This document shows, piece after piece, positions 43,861 through 54,986 of a stretch of 64,000 nucleotides of DNA. The notes beneath the pieces are model-generated. The model saw only the letters and a list, made by a program, of their open reading frames with translations. It made no database searches and was not told the DNA's origin. The stretch spans positions 43,611 to 107,610 of the forward strand of contig JAEYRD010000044.1 in assembly GCA_023435725.1 (NCBI GenBank), given 5' to 3'. Position 1 is the first letter of the stretch. Every line of letters begins with the position of its first letter. Both the position numbers and the translations under genes were made by a program. The DNA is from Pseudomonadota bacterium. GTDB taxonomy: Bacteria; Pseudomonadota; Alphaproteobacteria; Rhizobiales; Xanthobacteraceae.

Positions 43861-43887
43861 GAAGGGCCGGCCTCGCGCCGGCCCTTC
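43861..43887 (+). terminator. Hairpin after barrel gene 3, no T run
   Basis: GAAGGGCCGGC and GCCGGCCCTTC form an 11-base stem around a CTCGC loop. It is a relative of the two upstream terminators but is followed by GCCTG, so its terminating strength is doubtful. Confidence 0.55.
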
Positions 43888-43977
43888 GCCTGTTCCGGAT
43901 GAGCCGCTACTGCCAGATGCCGCCAGCGCGCCAACAATCCGTTGACGATTCGCACGTCGCACTGGAAATCCGTCCTC

Positions 43978-43992
43978 GTTCTTCCTACGTTC
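43978..43992 (+). promoter_or_regulatory. LexA box upstream of uvrA
   Basis: GTTCTTCCTACGTTC is a perfect GTTC-N7-GTTC site, 98 bases before the uvrA start codon. uvrA is a classical SOS gene in alphaproteobacteria. Confidence 0.75.
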
Positions 43993-44090
43993 GCGGGCAT
44001 ACCCATCGGCGCCGATCCCGGTTCCGGGCGAAGCGCGCCCGAACGTTGGCGCGGTAGCTCGCCCATGGGATTTCCTTGAGGACCACCGGG

Positions 44091-47072
<2,982 letters not shown>

Positions 47073-47083
47073 GAAGTTAGGGC

Positions 47084-47857
47084 ATGAACGAAGCTCCCTT
47101 CCTTCAGTCGTATGTCTCGCCTGTTTGCCGATTTACCGTTGGGACCAACGTAATTGTAGAGCAGCTGCACGGGACCGCTTTTCTGGTTGATAGCGACGGC
47201 GTCTTTCTGACCGCACGACACGTTCTTGAAAAGGTGTTCGCAGAAGCAAAAGAGAGAGGTGGCGCCGCGGGAGTTTTCCCGATGCATCTCGTTGAAGGTA
47301 CGCCTACGAGCCTGACGGCACCTATTATCTTGTTCGATTTTGCTCCAGAACCAGCCGACATCGCTATCTTTACGACAAACTACCGTTCGACAACACCGTT
47401 ACGATTGTCGGATCGCGACGTGGAGGTCTGGCAAGACATCGCTACGATGGGCTACCCAGCGTCCAACGCGCACAAAACCCCAGAAAAATACGAAATTCAA
47501 CAGCGCGCCCACAAAGGTTATATTCAGCGAGTTATTCCTGCCGGCAGACTACATCCCGGCAGCCATCCCGACTGTTTCGAGCTAAGCTTTCCCATAACAA
47601 ATGGCCTAAGCGGATCACCTGTTTTCATTCACCAAGGCGAATTCGACCATGTCATCGGCGTCTGCACTCACTCCCACGAATCTCGTGTTGTCCTTCATTC
47701 TCATTTGGATGTGAAAGAGGGGACGAGCGAGTTCAGCGAGATTGTATCGCGAGTCGAGGAGTTCGGAATTGCGCACGACCTCCGTCCCTTGCTTGATTGG
47801 CGTCCCGCCTGCTTAAGGGGGCGTAGGCTTCGCGACCTCAGCAACCTCCACAACTAG
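47084..47857 (+). CDS. Trypsin-like serine protease, AT-richer than its neighbours
   Basis: The 257-residue protein has a trypsin-type fold with a visible triad: His46 in LTARHVLE, Asp92 in EPADIAIF and Ser176 in NGLSGSPVF, where GLSGSP stands for the usual GDSGGP. There is no signal peptide, so it acts in the cytoplasm or needs another export route. The G+C content is clearly lower (about half GC in a checked segment) than that of the flanking genes, and codons differ, suggesting horizontal transfer. It starts 11 bases after uvrA and may be read through from the SOS promoter. Confidence 0.75.
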   Translation: MNEAPFLQSYVSPVCRFTVGTNVIVEQLHGTAFLVDSDGVFLTARHVLEKVFAEAKERGGAAGVFPMHLVEGTPTSLTAPIILFDFAPEPADIAIFTTNYRSTTPLRLSDRDVEVWQDIATMGYPASNAHKTPEKYEIQQRAHKGYIQRVIPAGRLHPGSHPDCFELSFPITNGLSGSPVFIHQGEFDHVIGVCTHSHESRVVLHSHLDVKEGTSEFSEIVSRVEEFGIAHDLRPLLDWRPACLRGRRLRDLSNLHN

Positions 47858-47886
47858 CTACGCAATCTTGCTGATTCCAGCCTTCC

Positions 47887-48546
47887 ATGCCCTACTCCCT
47901 CGCCATCTTCGATCTCGACGGCACGCTGGCCGACAGCTTTCCGTGGTTCCTGCGCACCATCAACGATGTCGCCGACCGCTTCGGTTTTCGCCGCGTTAGG
48001 AACGAGGATGTCGAGGGACTGCGGCATGCCTCGACGCGCGAGATCCTCGCGCGTCTCGACGTGCCGCTGTGGAAGCTACCGGCGATTGCGCGGCATGCGC
48101 GGCGGCTGAAGGGACAAGCGGCGGCGGAGATTTCGCTGTTTGCGGGCGTCGAGGCGATGCTGCAGACATTGGCCGATAGCGGCGTCCAGCTCGCGCTGGT
48201 GACGTCGGACAGCGAAGCCAATGCGCGCGAGAAGCTCGGTGAGGCCGCCGCCCTTTTCGCGCATTTCGATTGCGCGGCATCGGTGTTCGGCAAGCCCGCG
48301 AAGTTTCGGCGGGTCATCCGGCGCGCTGGCGTGGAGCCAAGCCGCGTGATTTCGATTGGCGACGAGGTCCGCGACATCGAGGCGGCACGGGCTGTGGGGA
48401 TCGCCTGCGGCGCGGTGTGCTGGGGCTATGCGGCACCGGCGGCGCTGCAGGCGCGCGGACCCGACCTTGTCTTCGAGCGTCTCGACGACATCGCGCCGAC
48501 CTTGCTGACCGGCGCCGTGGATTTGCAAGATCCGACGCTGGCCTAG
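47887..48546 (+). CDS. HAD-superfamily hydrolase (phosphatase)
   Basis: The 219-residue protein has HAD motif I AIFDLDGTLADSF at residue 6 (nucleophile and acid Asp), a cap region, motif II VTSDSEANA near residue 101 and motif IV VISIGDEVRDIEAARAVGI near 156. It resembles phosphoglycolate-phosphatase-like enzymes of the Gph group that remove phosphate from small metabolites. It follows the protease gene by 29 bases. Its codon use returns to the genomic pattern. Confidence 0.9.
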   Translation: MPYSLAIFDLDGTLADSFPWFLRTINDVADRFGFRRVRNEDVEGLRHASTREILARLDVPLWKLPAIARHARRLKGQAAAEISLFAGVEAMLQTLADSGVQLALVTSDSEANAREKLGEAAALFAHFDCAASVFGKPAKFRRVIRRAGVEPSRVISIGDEVRDIEAARAVGIACGAVCWGYAAPAALQARGPDLVFERLDDIAPTLLTGAVDLQDPTLA

Positions 48547-48568
48547 CGCTTCATGCGGCTGGCTGCGC

Positions 48569-49537
48569 CTACTCCGTCCTCCGCAAAAACGCCCCGAACG
48601 CCCTCGGGCCGTCGCCGGTCTTGACCTCGCCGATCACCTTCAGCTCGGCCGCATCGATGATATCAAGCGTGTTGCTTTCCCAGCAGGCGACGACGATGCG
48701 CTTGCCGTCGGCGGTCGCCGCGATGCCTTCCGGATAGTCGCCGACATTGATCCGCTTCACCGGCGTCAGCGTCGCAACATCAAACACGCTGACGGTGCCG
48801 CCATATTGGTCGGTGACGAAGCCGCGCCCCAGCGTCAGCGCCACCGCATAGGGACGCATGCCGACCGGCACACGGCCGATCTCGTGCCCTTCGGCAATGT
48901 CGATCACGGAGACGTCGTTGGAGCCGACATTGGCGGTGTAGGCGCGCCTGCCGTCGGCATCGACGGTGACGCCGAACGGACGGGTGCCGACCTTGATGAT
49001 CGCCCTGCGCTCGCGCGTCGCGGTGTCCACGACCGAGACGCTGTCGTCGTCGCGGTCCGCCGAGAGCAGCAACCGGCCGTCCGGCGTCACCGCAAGCCCC
49101 GACGGCGAGGCACCGACCGCGATGCTGGCCGTGACGCTGTGTGTCGCCGCATCGATCACCCGCACCGCGGCGGCATACCAATCAGCGACATAGACCGTCT
49201 TGCCATCGGGCGTAACGGCAATGCCGAGCGGCCCGCCGCCGACGTCGATGCGGCCGGCGACCTGCCGCGTCGCTGCATCCACCACCGTCACGGCCTTGGC
49301 ATCCGGGCTCGTGACATAGGCAAAGCGCCCGTCAGCCGTGACAGCGACTCCCGCCGGCTTGCCGCCGATCGGGATCGTCGCAACGCTACGCGACGTCGCG
49401 AGGTCCACGACCATCAGGTCGTCGCTGAGCTGGTTGGTGACGAATGCCTCTTCAGCGAACGCGTGGCCGAGACCTGCACTGCCAAAACCGGCGCCGCAAA
49501 GGCTGGCGGCCAGCGCCGCCAGAACCAGCGCGCGCAC
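48569..49537 (-). CDS. Secreted YVTN-type beta-propeller protein
   Basis: The 322-residue product has a signal peptide (ALVLAALAASLCGAGFGSAG) and about seven YVTN repeats, such as VTADGRFAYVTSPDAKAVTV and VTPDGKTVYVADWYAAAVRV. Each repeat gives one propeller blade. It probably acts in the periplasm as a binding or scaffold protein. The SRPBCC gene lies two bases upstream on the same strand, so both are one transcript. No PQQ-dependent dehydrogenase is nearby that would define its role. Confidence 0.8.
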   Translation of the reverse strand: MRALVLAALAASLCGAGFGSAGLGHAFAEEAFVTNQLSDDLMVVDLATSRSVATIPIGGKPAGVAVTADGRFAYVTSPDAKAVTVVDAATRQVAGRIDVGGGPLGIAVTPDGKTVYVADWYAAAVRVIDAATHSVTASIAVGASPSGLAVTPDGRLLLSADRDDDSVSVVDTATRERRAIIKVGTRPFGVTVDADGRRAYTANVGSNDVSVIDIAEGHEIGRVPVGMRPYAVALTLGRGFVTDQYGGTVSVFDVATLTPVKRINVGDYPEGIAATADGKRIVVACWESNTLDIIDAAELKVIGEVKTGDGPRAFGAFLRRTE

Positions 49538-49539
49538 GG

Positions 49540-50109
49540 TCAGCTTCCGCTCTCGATCTTCTTCTTCAGCGCTTCGAGGCCCGCCCGATAGAGCCCCTTC
49601 ACCGCCTTCACCGCGGCTTCGTCACTCAGCTCCGGCGGCGGATCGTTGTTGGGAAAGCCGCGATAGAACGCGCCGGCCCATTCCAGCGTCGAGCCCTTGC
49701 CGTCGGCGCTCGGCGTCACCGTCAGCGTCGAGGAGTAGTTGGTCACCGGCAGCACTTTCACGTCCACCTTGGTGATCCGGTAGGAATAGGTCATCCCGTT
49801 CGCGTCGAACTTGTAGAGCTCCTCGTCGACGGTGGCGCCGCCGGTCAGCGTCAACCGCCGCGTCGCCTCGATCTCGTTGCCCTTCTCGCCCTCGGTCTTG
49901 GTAACGGGCGGAAGCCAGCTCATGTCCTGGAAGTTGCCGATGACCGCCCAGACCTTGGCCGGCGGCGCATTGATCTCGATGGATTCCCGCACCTTCTGCC
50001 GGGTCGGCCCGTGCGCCCAGGCCGGAGCAAAAGCCGCCGTCAAAACCGCAGCGCCCGCAGCAGTCAGCGCCGCAGCCACGGCCGCGCGCCGTCCAATCGT
50101 CACCCTCAT
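49540..50109 (-). CDS. Secreted SRPBCC-family protein
   Basis: The 189-residue product starts with a twin-arginine-like signal (TIGRRAAVAAALTAAGAAVL), then an SRPBCC fold with SIEINAPPAKVWAVIGNFQD near residue 45 and YSYRITKVDVKVLPVTNYSS near residue 110. SRPBCC pockets bind hydrophobic ligands. It is two bases upstream of the YVTN gene. The pair suggests a periplasmic ligand-binding or electron-transfer accessory module of unknown partner. Confidence 0.75.
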   Translation of the reverse strand: MRVTIGRRAAVAAALTAAGAAVLTAAFAPAWAHGPTRQKVRESIEINAPPAKVWAVIGNFQDMSWLPPVTKTEGEKGNEIEATRRLTLTGGATVDEELYKFDANGMTYSYRITKVDVKVLPVTNYSSTLTVTPSADGKGSTLEWAGAFYRGFPNNDPPPELSDEAAVKAVKGLYRAGLEALKKKIESGS

Positions 50110-50339
50110 CTCGTGTCCTCACCTTTGAATCTGCGCGACTTCAGGCGCGCTGCCGTCATCGTAACCGATTTTTGGACCATGGGGAGACAGGTTCGTGGCG
50201 CCGGCGTGGCGAAGGCCGTCCCTCGCAAACCACAAGCCCTTGCGCCGCCCGGCGGGCAAAACACGCCAGACCCCGGTCAATGCTTCCAGATCAAAACATT
50301 TCGCTTTACGCGAATTCGGAATTATCGCATGTTTCGCCC

Positions 50340-50970
50340 ATCCCAACCCGGCCGAGGGGCGGATCGCGATCGTCACGAACGCGGGATGGGACGTGGTGGA
50401 CGCAGGCGGCGTCGGCGCGAAGGCGATTTGCAGGGCGGGTCACTCCGTGAGCGAATGCCGCGCGCACACGACCGGCACCGTCGGCGTACGGCAAAATCGT
50501 GTGGTCCTGGCGCCCGGAGCCTGTGCGCCAAGTCTTGCGGTGATGTGTGCTGCCCGACCGGGCCCGCACATCAGCCATCCGCGAGACGACGGGGGCAATA
50601 GTGCATCGCTCCCCGGGGAGAGCCCGACATAAGCCGTAAAGCCACTGCGCAGGGAAGGCCGGGATGTCCAGGCTGCCCTGTATGCCGCTGCGCATCTGTT
50701 TCCAGCGGCGCATTTGCGCACAGCGGACCGCGGGTGCCAGCCGGCGCCCGGCCTTCCCTGCGCCCTCGGCACTTTCGAGGGCGGCAACTGCAGCAAAGCT
50801 CGGGCGGAATATGCCGCGAGAACGGAAAAGCGTGTCCGCAATTTCAAACGTCAATTGGAGGACGACGCATGTGCCCACAAACCCGTCATTGCGCGCGCAG
50901 CAAAGCAATCCAGAATCTCTACGCGGCGGCAGTCTGGATTGCTTCGCTGCGCTCGCAATGACGACTGAGA
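50340..50970. repeat. Large degenerate repeat block with ORF-like text
   Basis: Between the SRPBCC gene and the AAA ATPase gene lie about 630 bases that read like a widespread Bradyrhizobium repeat with protein-like text (for example NAGWDVVDAGGVGAK and GVRQNRVVLAPGA), but interrupted by stops. The right end is a palindromic unit with AGCAAAGCAATCCAGA facing TCTGGATTGCTTCGC (50893-50946). I recall both parts as dispersed repeats. No functional gene is recognised in 50110-50995. Confidence 0.5.
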
Positions 50971-50995
50971 AAGAGGACGTCGGTCCGTCTCTCGA

Positions 50996-51763
50996 TTACT
51001 CCGTCAGCGTCGCCTCAACGAACCCACGCGGATCGTCACAGAATTCACGCATGACTCGGTAATGATCGGTCTGTTCAACCGTCGTCGGCTCCAACCCGTA
51101 TTTCCCGAGCCGCAGCAGCCGCGCGTTGGGATAGGCCATCAGCATCGGCGAATGGGTCGCCATGATGACCTGGCAGATGCAGGACTCTTCCATGCGACGC
51201 AGCAGCTTGAGGAATTCGATCTGCCGCGATGGCGAGAGCGCGGATTCCGGTTCGTCGAAGATGAAAATGCCCTGGCGCCGGCAGCGTTCTTCGAAGAAGC
51301 GCAGGAAGCCTTCGCCGTGGGAATGCGACAGGAAATCGGGACCGACCTGGCCGGCATCACGCGCAGCCTTGTCCAGATATCGCGCGACCGAAAAAAAGCT
51401 CTCGGCCCGAAAGAACCAGCCATTGGCGATCTTCGGCAGCCAGCTTGCGCGCAGCGCCTTGGAGAGCTGGCCGCCCATCTTTTCGCGTGCTTCGGAATGA
51501 TCGACCGGCATGTAACCCTTGCCGCCACCGGCATCGTCGTAGCCGGCGAGCGCGGCGATCCCTTCGAGGATCGTCGACTTTCCGGTGCCGTTCTCTCCAA
51601 CGATGATCGTGATGGCGGTCTCGAAGTTGAGTTCGAAATCATCCGGAAAGATCGGCAGGCAGAACGGATATGCCCCGCGATCGTGAACCTGCGACGGGTC
51701 GAGCCAGACCCGTTTCAGGTAAGGCGCCGGCAGGTTGATCGTTCGACCGCCTCTTCGGCTCAT
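50996..51763 (-). CDS. AAA-family ATPase (COG3910-like), putatively SOS-controlled
   Basis: The 255-residue protein is an ABC/RecF-like AAA ATPase. Walker A is GENGTGKST near residue 57, an ABC-like SHSHGEGFLRFF segment lies near 145 and Walker B is FIFDEPESAL near 165, followed by a switch histidine in MATHSPML. There is no coiled-coil. ATG 51763 is preferred because GGAAGCAGGG lies before it; ATG 51781 is possible. A LexA box sits 38 bases upstream of 51763. The gene is AT-richer than average and flanked by repeats, so transfer is possible. Confidence 0.8.
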   Translation of the reverse strand: MSRRGGRTINLPAPYLKRVWLDPSQVHDRGAYPFCLPIFPDDFELNFETAITIIVGENGTGKSTILEGIAALAGYDDAGGGKGYMPVDHSEAREKMGGQLSKALRASWLPKIANGWFFRAESFFSVARYLDKAARDAGQVGPDFLSHSHGEGFLRFFEERCRRQGIFIFDEPESALSPSRQIEFLKLLRRMEESCICQVIMATHSPMLMAYPNARLLRLGKYGLEPTTVEQTDHYRVMREFCDDPRGFVEATLTE

Positions 51764-51801
51764 GCCCTGCTTCCAACCCATTTCGATCCATGTTTCGATT
51801 G

Positions 51802-51816
51802 GAACATGTCAGGAAC
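51802..51816 (-). promoter_or_regulatory. LexA box upstream of the AAA ATPase gene
   Basis: GAACATGTCAGGAAC on the plus strand reads GTTCCTGACATGTTC on the minus strand, a perfect GTTC-N7-GTTC site. It lies about 20-40 bases before the candidate start codons. Confidence 0.65.
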
Positions 51817-52033
51817 ACAATCCTCGCGAAAGCAATATCTGAGAAACATATAGCAACAAACTCGATATGCGTCACTTGGACGCAAACTGTAACCTAAGAT
51901 TGCAGACAAGAATCGCCCTAAGAATTAAGCAAACGTAGCTACGAGACAGTTTGCTGGCATGAGGCCAGCCCCACCTCGCGACCCGGCAATGATTGACGGA
52001 AGTCCGGGACCATAAAGCCGCGAGGAATGCGCG

Positions 52034-54100
52034 ATGGTATCAACGTATTTCAGTTACAGCTACATCACGCGCAATCTCAAGCAGTCCCTGACGCGGGTCG
52101 AACAGCAACCGGACGTGGCGCGAGAGGCCGCCTATTACAAAGCCAACATCGGCAAGGTGAAAACCGTTGACGATTTTATGAAAGATTATCGCCTGTATCA
52201 TTATGCAACGAAGGCATATGGCCTGGAAGACATGGCATACGCCAAGGCTTTCATGAAGAAGGTGCTGGAGAGCGACCTCAGCGACCCAAAGAGCTTCGTC
52301 AACAAGCTGGTCGACAAGCGTTACCAGGAGTTTGCCGCGGCATTTTCCTTCACCGGCGGTGTGAAGCCGGTTGCGCAATCGGGGGACCAGACCGATGAGA
52401 TGATCGGTCTGTATACGGCGGCCAAGAAGAGCCAGGTCGATGCGCTTGCCAGCGACTCGGATTACTACAGCGCCCAGATCGGCAACATCAGCACTGCCGA
52501 CCAGCTCCTGAACAACGACCGTCTTCGCAACTATGTCTATTCGGCATACGGGATCGATCAGAGCAAGTGGCCGGCTGCTACGATAAGCCAGGTCCTGCGC
52601 AGCGATCCATCCGATCCAAGCAGCTACGTCAACACCACTTTCGCTTCGCAGTTGAGCGGCCTCAACGCCCAGCTTGCTCAAGCCCAATCGGATGTCAGCA
52701 CCGCCAATTCGAACATAGCCAACTACACGGCTCAACTATCGCAACCGGGCGCCAACGTGACCCAGTTGAACGTCCAGATCCTGGTGGAAAAGCATCACCT
52801 GGAGTCATATACGAACAGCATCTCCAGCCTCAACGACCAGATAGCGACGATTGGCGGGTTTGTAGACTTGGCCGGCGCGTTCGAATTTTTGCCCGATGGA
52901 TCACTCCCGTCGGGGGTGTCCGCGCAGACTGCCGCAAATGTCACGCTCACCAAACAGCGGTTCGACACCAGCAAGGCCGACGTTTACCAAGCTGCAAGCC
53001 CGATTTACGAAGCTTTGGCGATCAAGCAATTCAGATCGGACCTCCTCAAGATCACTTCAGTCGATGCGTTCGTGTCGACACCGGGCGTGTATGATTTCGC
53101 GCTGGGCGCCGTCGGCCTCGATCCCGACAAGGTCTCGCCGGACATCATCAAGAAAGTCCTTGAAAGCGACGTCAACGATCCCAAGAGCTACGTCTATACC
53201 CTCAAAGACGATCGATACGTCGAGCTCGCACGCGCCTTCAACTTCGACGCAAAAGGCAATCTGACGACGCCCCTGGTGGCTCAGGACTCGGCCATAGTGC
53301 TCCAGAACGCGAAGAACTACGTCATCGCAGCGATCAAGAACGCAAGCCCCGAGCAGCAGAAGGCAGTTCGCGAACAAGCCCAGAAAGACGCGACGTCTTA
53401 TCAGGAAGCAGTCGCAGGAATCGGAAGCGTTTCCGATCTGATTAAAAACAGGAAGGTGATCGATTTCATTCTTGTGGCCAAGGGTTTGGAGCCCAAGAAA
53501 GTCAGCGACGAATTTCTCAAGAAGATCTTCAGCTCCGATCTGAGCAATCCAAAGAGCTTCGCGAACACGCAGAGCGATCCACGCTTTGCTGAAATCGCGG
53601 CGTCGTTCAACTTCGACAGTAAGGGCAACGTCGCGCGCCTTTCAATGATGGGTCCTCAGAAGCGAGATCAATTTCGAGAAACACAGGCGAACTATCTCCA
53701 GCAAAGCCTGGAGCAGCAGCAAGGTGACATGAATCCCGGCGTGCGCCTGGCGCTATATTTCCAGCGGAAGGCGGGGGAGATTACGTCCGCATACGACATC
53801 CTTGCCGACAAGGCTCTTTCGGAGGTGTTCAGGACCACCTTCGATCTGCCTGATTCGATGGCGGCGATGCCGATCGATCAGCAGGCCAAGTTCGTGGACA
53901 AATTCATGAAGATCAAGGATCTCTCCGATCCCACGAAGGTTGCAAAGCTGCTGAACCGTTTCTCCGCCATGTACGACATCAAGAACAACCAGAGCGCCAG
54001 TCAGGCTCAATCTCCCTTGCTCGACCTCTTTCAAGGATCTGGCATATCGGGGGTAAGTCAGTCTACGTTCCTGGCCATTGCCAAGCTACGCGCTCACTGA
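52034..54100 (+). CDS. DUF1217 protein with four repeat units
   Basis: The 688-residue protein contains repeated DUF1217 segments, recognisable by ESDLSDPKSFVNKL, RSDPSDPSSYVNTT, ESDVNDPKSYVYTL and SSDLSNPKSFANTQ, each followed by an AFNFD-like tail. A polar coiled-coil-like region lies near residues 200-285. No signal peptide is visible. DUF1217 proteins are common in Rhizobiales and are often encoded beside flagellar genes, but no flagellar gene is present here. Lower GC than the surroundings and divergence from the AAA gene point to a separate acquired unit. Confidence 0.8.
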   Translation: MVSTYFSYSYITRNLKQSLTRVEQQPDVAREAAYYKANIGKVKTVDDFMKDYRLYHYATKAYGLEDMAYAKAFMKKVLESDLSDPKSFVNKLVDKRYQEFAAAFSFTGGVKPVAQSGDQTDEMIGLYTAAKKSQVDALASDSDYYSAQIGNISTADQLLNNDRLRNYVYSAYGIDQSKWPAATISQVLRSDPSDPSSYVNTTFASQLSGLNAQLAQAQSDVSTANSNIANYTAQLSQPGANVTQLNVQILVEKHHLESYTNSISSLNDQIATIGGFVDLAGAFEFLPDGSLPSGVSAQTAANVTLTKQRFDTSKADVYQAASPIYEALAIKQFRSDLLKITSVDAFVSTPGVYDFALGAVGLDPDKVSPDIIKKVLESDVNDPKSYVYTLKDDRYVELARAFNFDAKGNLTTPLVAQDSAIVLQNAKNYVIAAIKNASPEQQKAVREQAQKDATSYQEAVAGIGSVSDLIKNRKVIDFILVAKGLEPKKVSDEFLKKIFSSDLSNPKSFANTQSDPRFAEIAASFNFDSKGNVARLSMMGPQKRDQFRETQANYLQQSLEQQQGDMNPGVRLALYFQRKAGEITSAYDILADKALSEVFRTTFDLPDSMAAMPIDQQAKFVDKFMKIKDLSDPTKVAKLLNRFSAMYDIKNNQSASQAQSPLLDLFQGSGISGVSQSTFLAIAKLRAH

Positions 54101-54116
54101 TGATCGCTCGCCGATA

Positions 54117-54977
54117 CTAGCCTAGCACCTCCAGCACCAGCTCCATGGTCATCAACACGGGGTTGTCGCCGCGGACCAGGCGTCCCTCCGCCATGCCGCC
54201 GGTGTAGTCGATCAGGGCAATGTCGAGCGCAGCTTCCAGCGCGCCGGAGGAGCCAGGTGCGATTGTCCCGGCCGTTACAGCCAGCTCAGTCGCGAACGGC
54301 TCGGTCACACCACCATGGGTGAAGCGCGCGCCGATGGTCGAGCCGACGCCGCCATAGATCTTCGCCCGCGCGATACCGCGCGCGCGGCAGAATGCTTCGA
54401 GGCAACCGGCGAAATCCTGGTTGGGGCGCAGGCGGAGCGCGAAGGCGCGGCTCGTCGTGCGCGCTCCGTCGTTCGCGGCAGTCACCGGCCCGAACAGCTT
54501 GAAGTTGGTCTCGGGATCAGGATCAGCCGTGAACATTGCACCATCGATCCCGAAAGCTTCCACCGCAAACGGCTCGGCAACAACGGTCTCGTCCGGCAGC
54601 ATGTGGCCGCCGCTGGCGCGGCCGTCGGCTTCGGTCCAAAGCCCGTGGCAATGAAAGAACGGCGCGCCGTCGCGCGTGCCAAGCGTCATGCGGCCGAGCT
54701 TCGTGCGCGTCACGCCCTTGGGCCGGAACGTGTCGCTATAGAATGCTGCGTTCTCGCCCGTCTTCGACAGCGCCGGCATGACATAGCCGAACGGTCCAAG
54801 CGCGCCGCTGCCAAAATTGAGCACGCCACCGGCAAAGCCCTCCGCCGCAAAGCCGCGACGCGCGGCTTCGAGCAGCGGCAGACCTGCTTGAAGCATGAAC
54901 GAGAAGGCGCGTCCCCTCGTCTCCACCCATTGAATGCGCTCGGGATGCGGCGCGCCCGGCTGCTTGATGCTGCGCAT
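54117..54977 (-). CDS. PCC (DUF296/PPC) domain protein, two domains
   Basis: The 286-residue product has an N-terminal PCC domain with the signature GRASGGHMLPDE near residue 118 and HCHGLWTEADG, then a second, degenerate copy (about residues 175-285) with DYTGGMAEGRLVRG but no GGH motif. PCC proteins bind small ligands or DNA; the histidines suggest a metal site in domain 1. It lies nine bases after the acyl-CoA ligase gene and is co-transcribed. The pair may act on an unusual carboxylic acid. Confidence 0.8.
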   Translation of the reverse strand: MRSIKQPGAPHPERIQWVETRGRAFSFMLQAGLPLLEAARRGFAAEGFAGGVLNFGSGALGPFGYVMPALSKTGENAAFYSDTFRPKGVTRTKLGRMTLGTRDGAPFFHCHGLWTEADGRASGGHMLPDETVVAEPFAVEAFGIDGAMFTADPDPETNFKLFGPVTAANDGARTTSRAFALRLRPNQDFAGCLEAFCRARGIARAKIYGGVGSTIGARFTHGGVTEPFATELAVTAGTIAPGSSGALEAALDIALIDYTGGMAEGRLVRGDNPVLMTMELVLEVLG

Positions 54978-54986
54978 GACGTTCGC

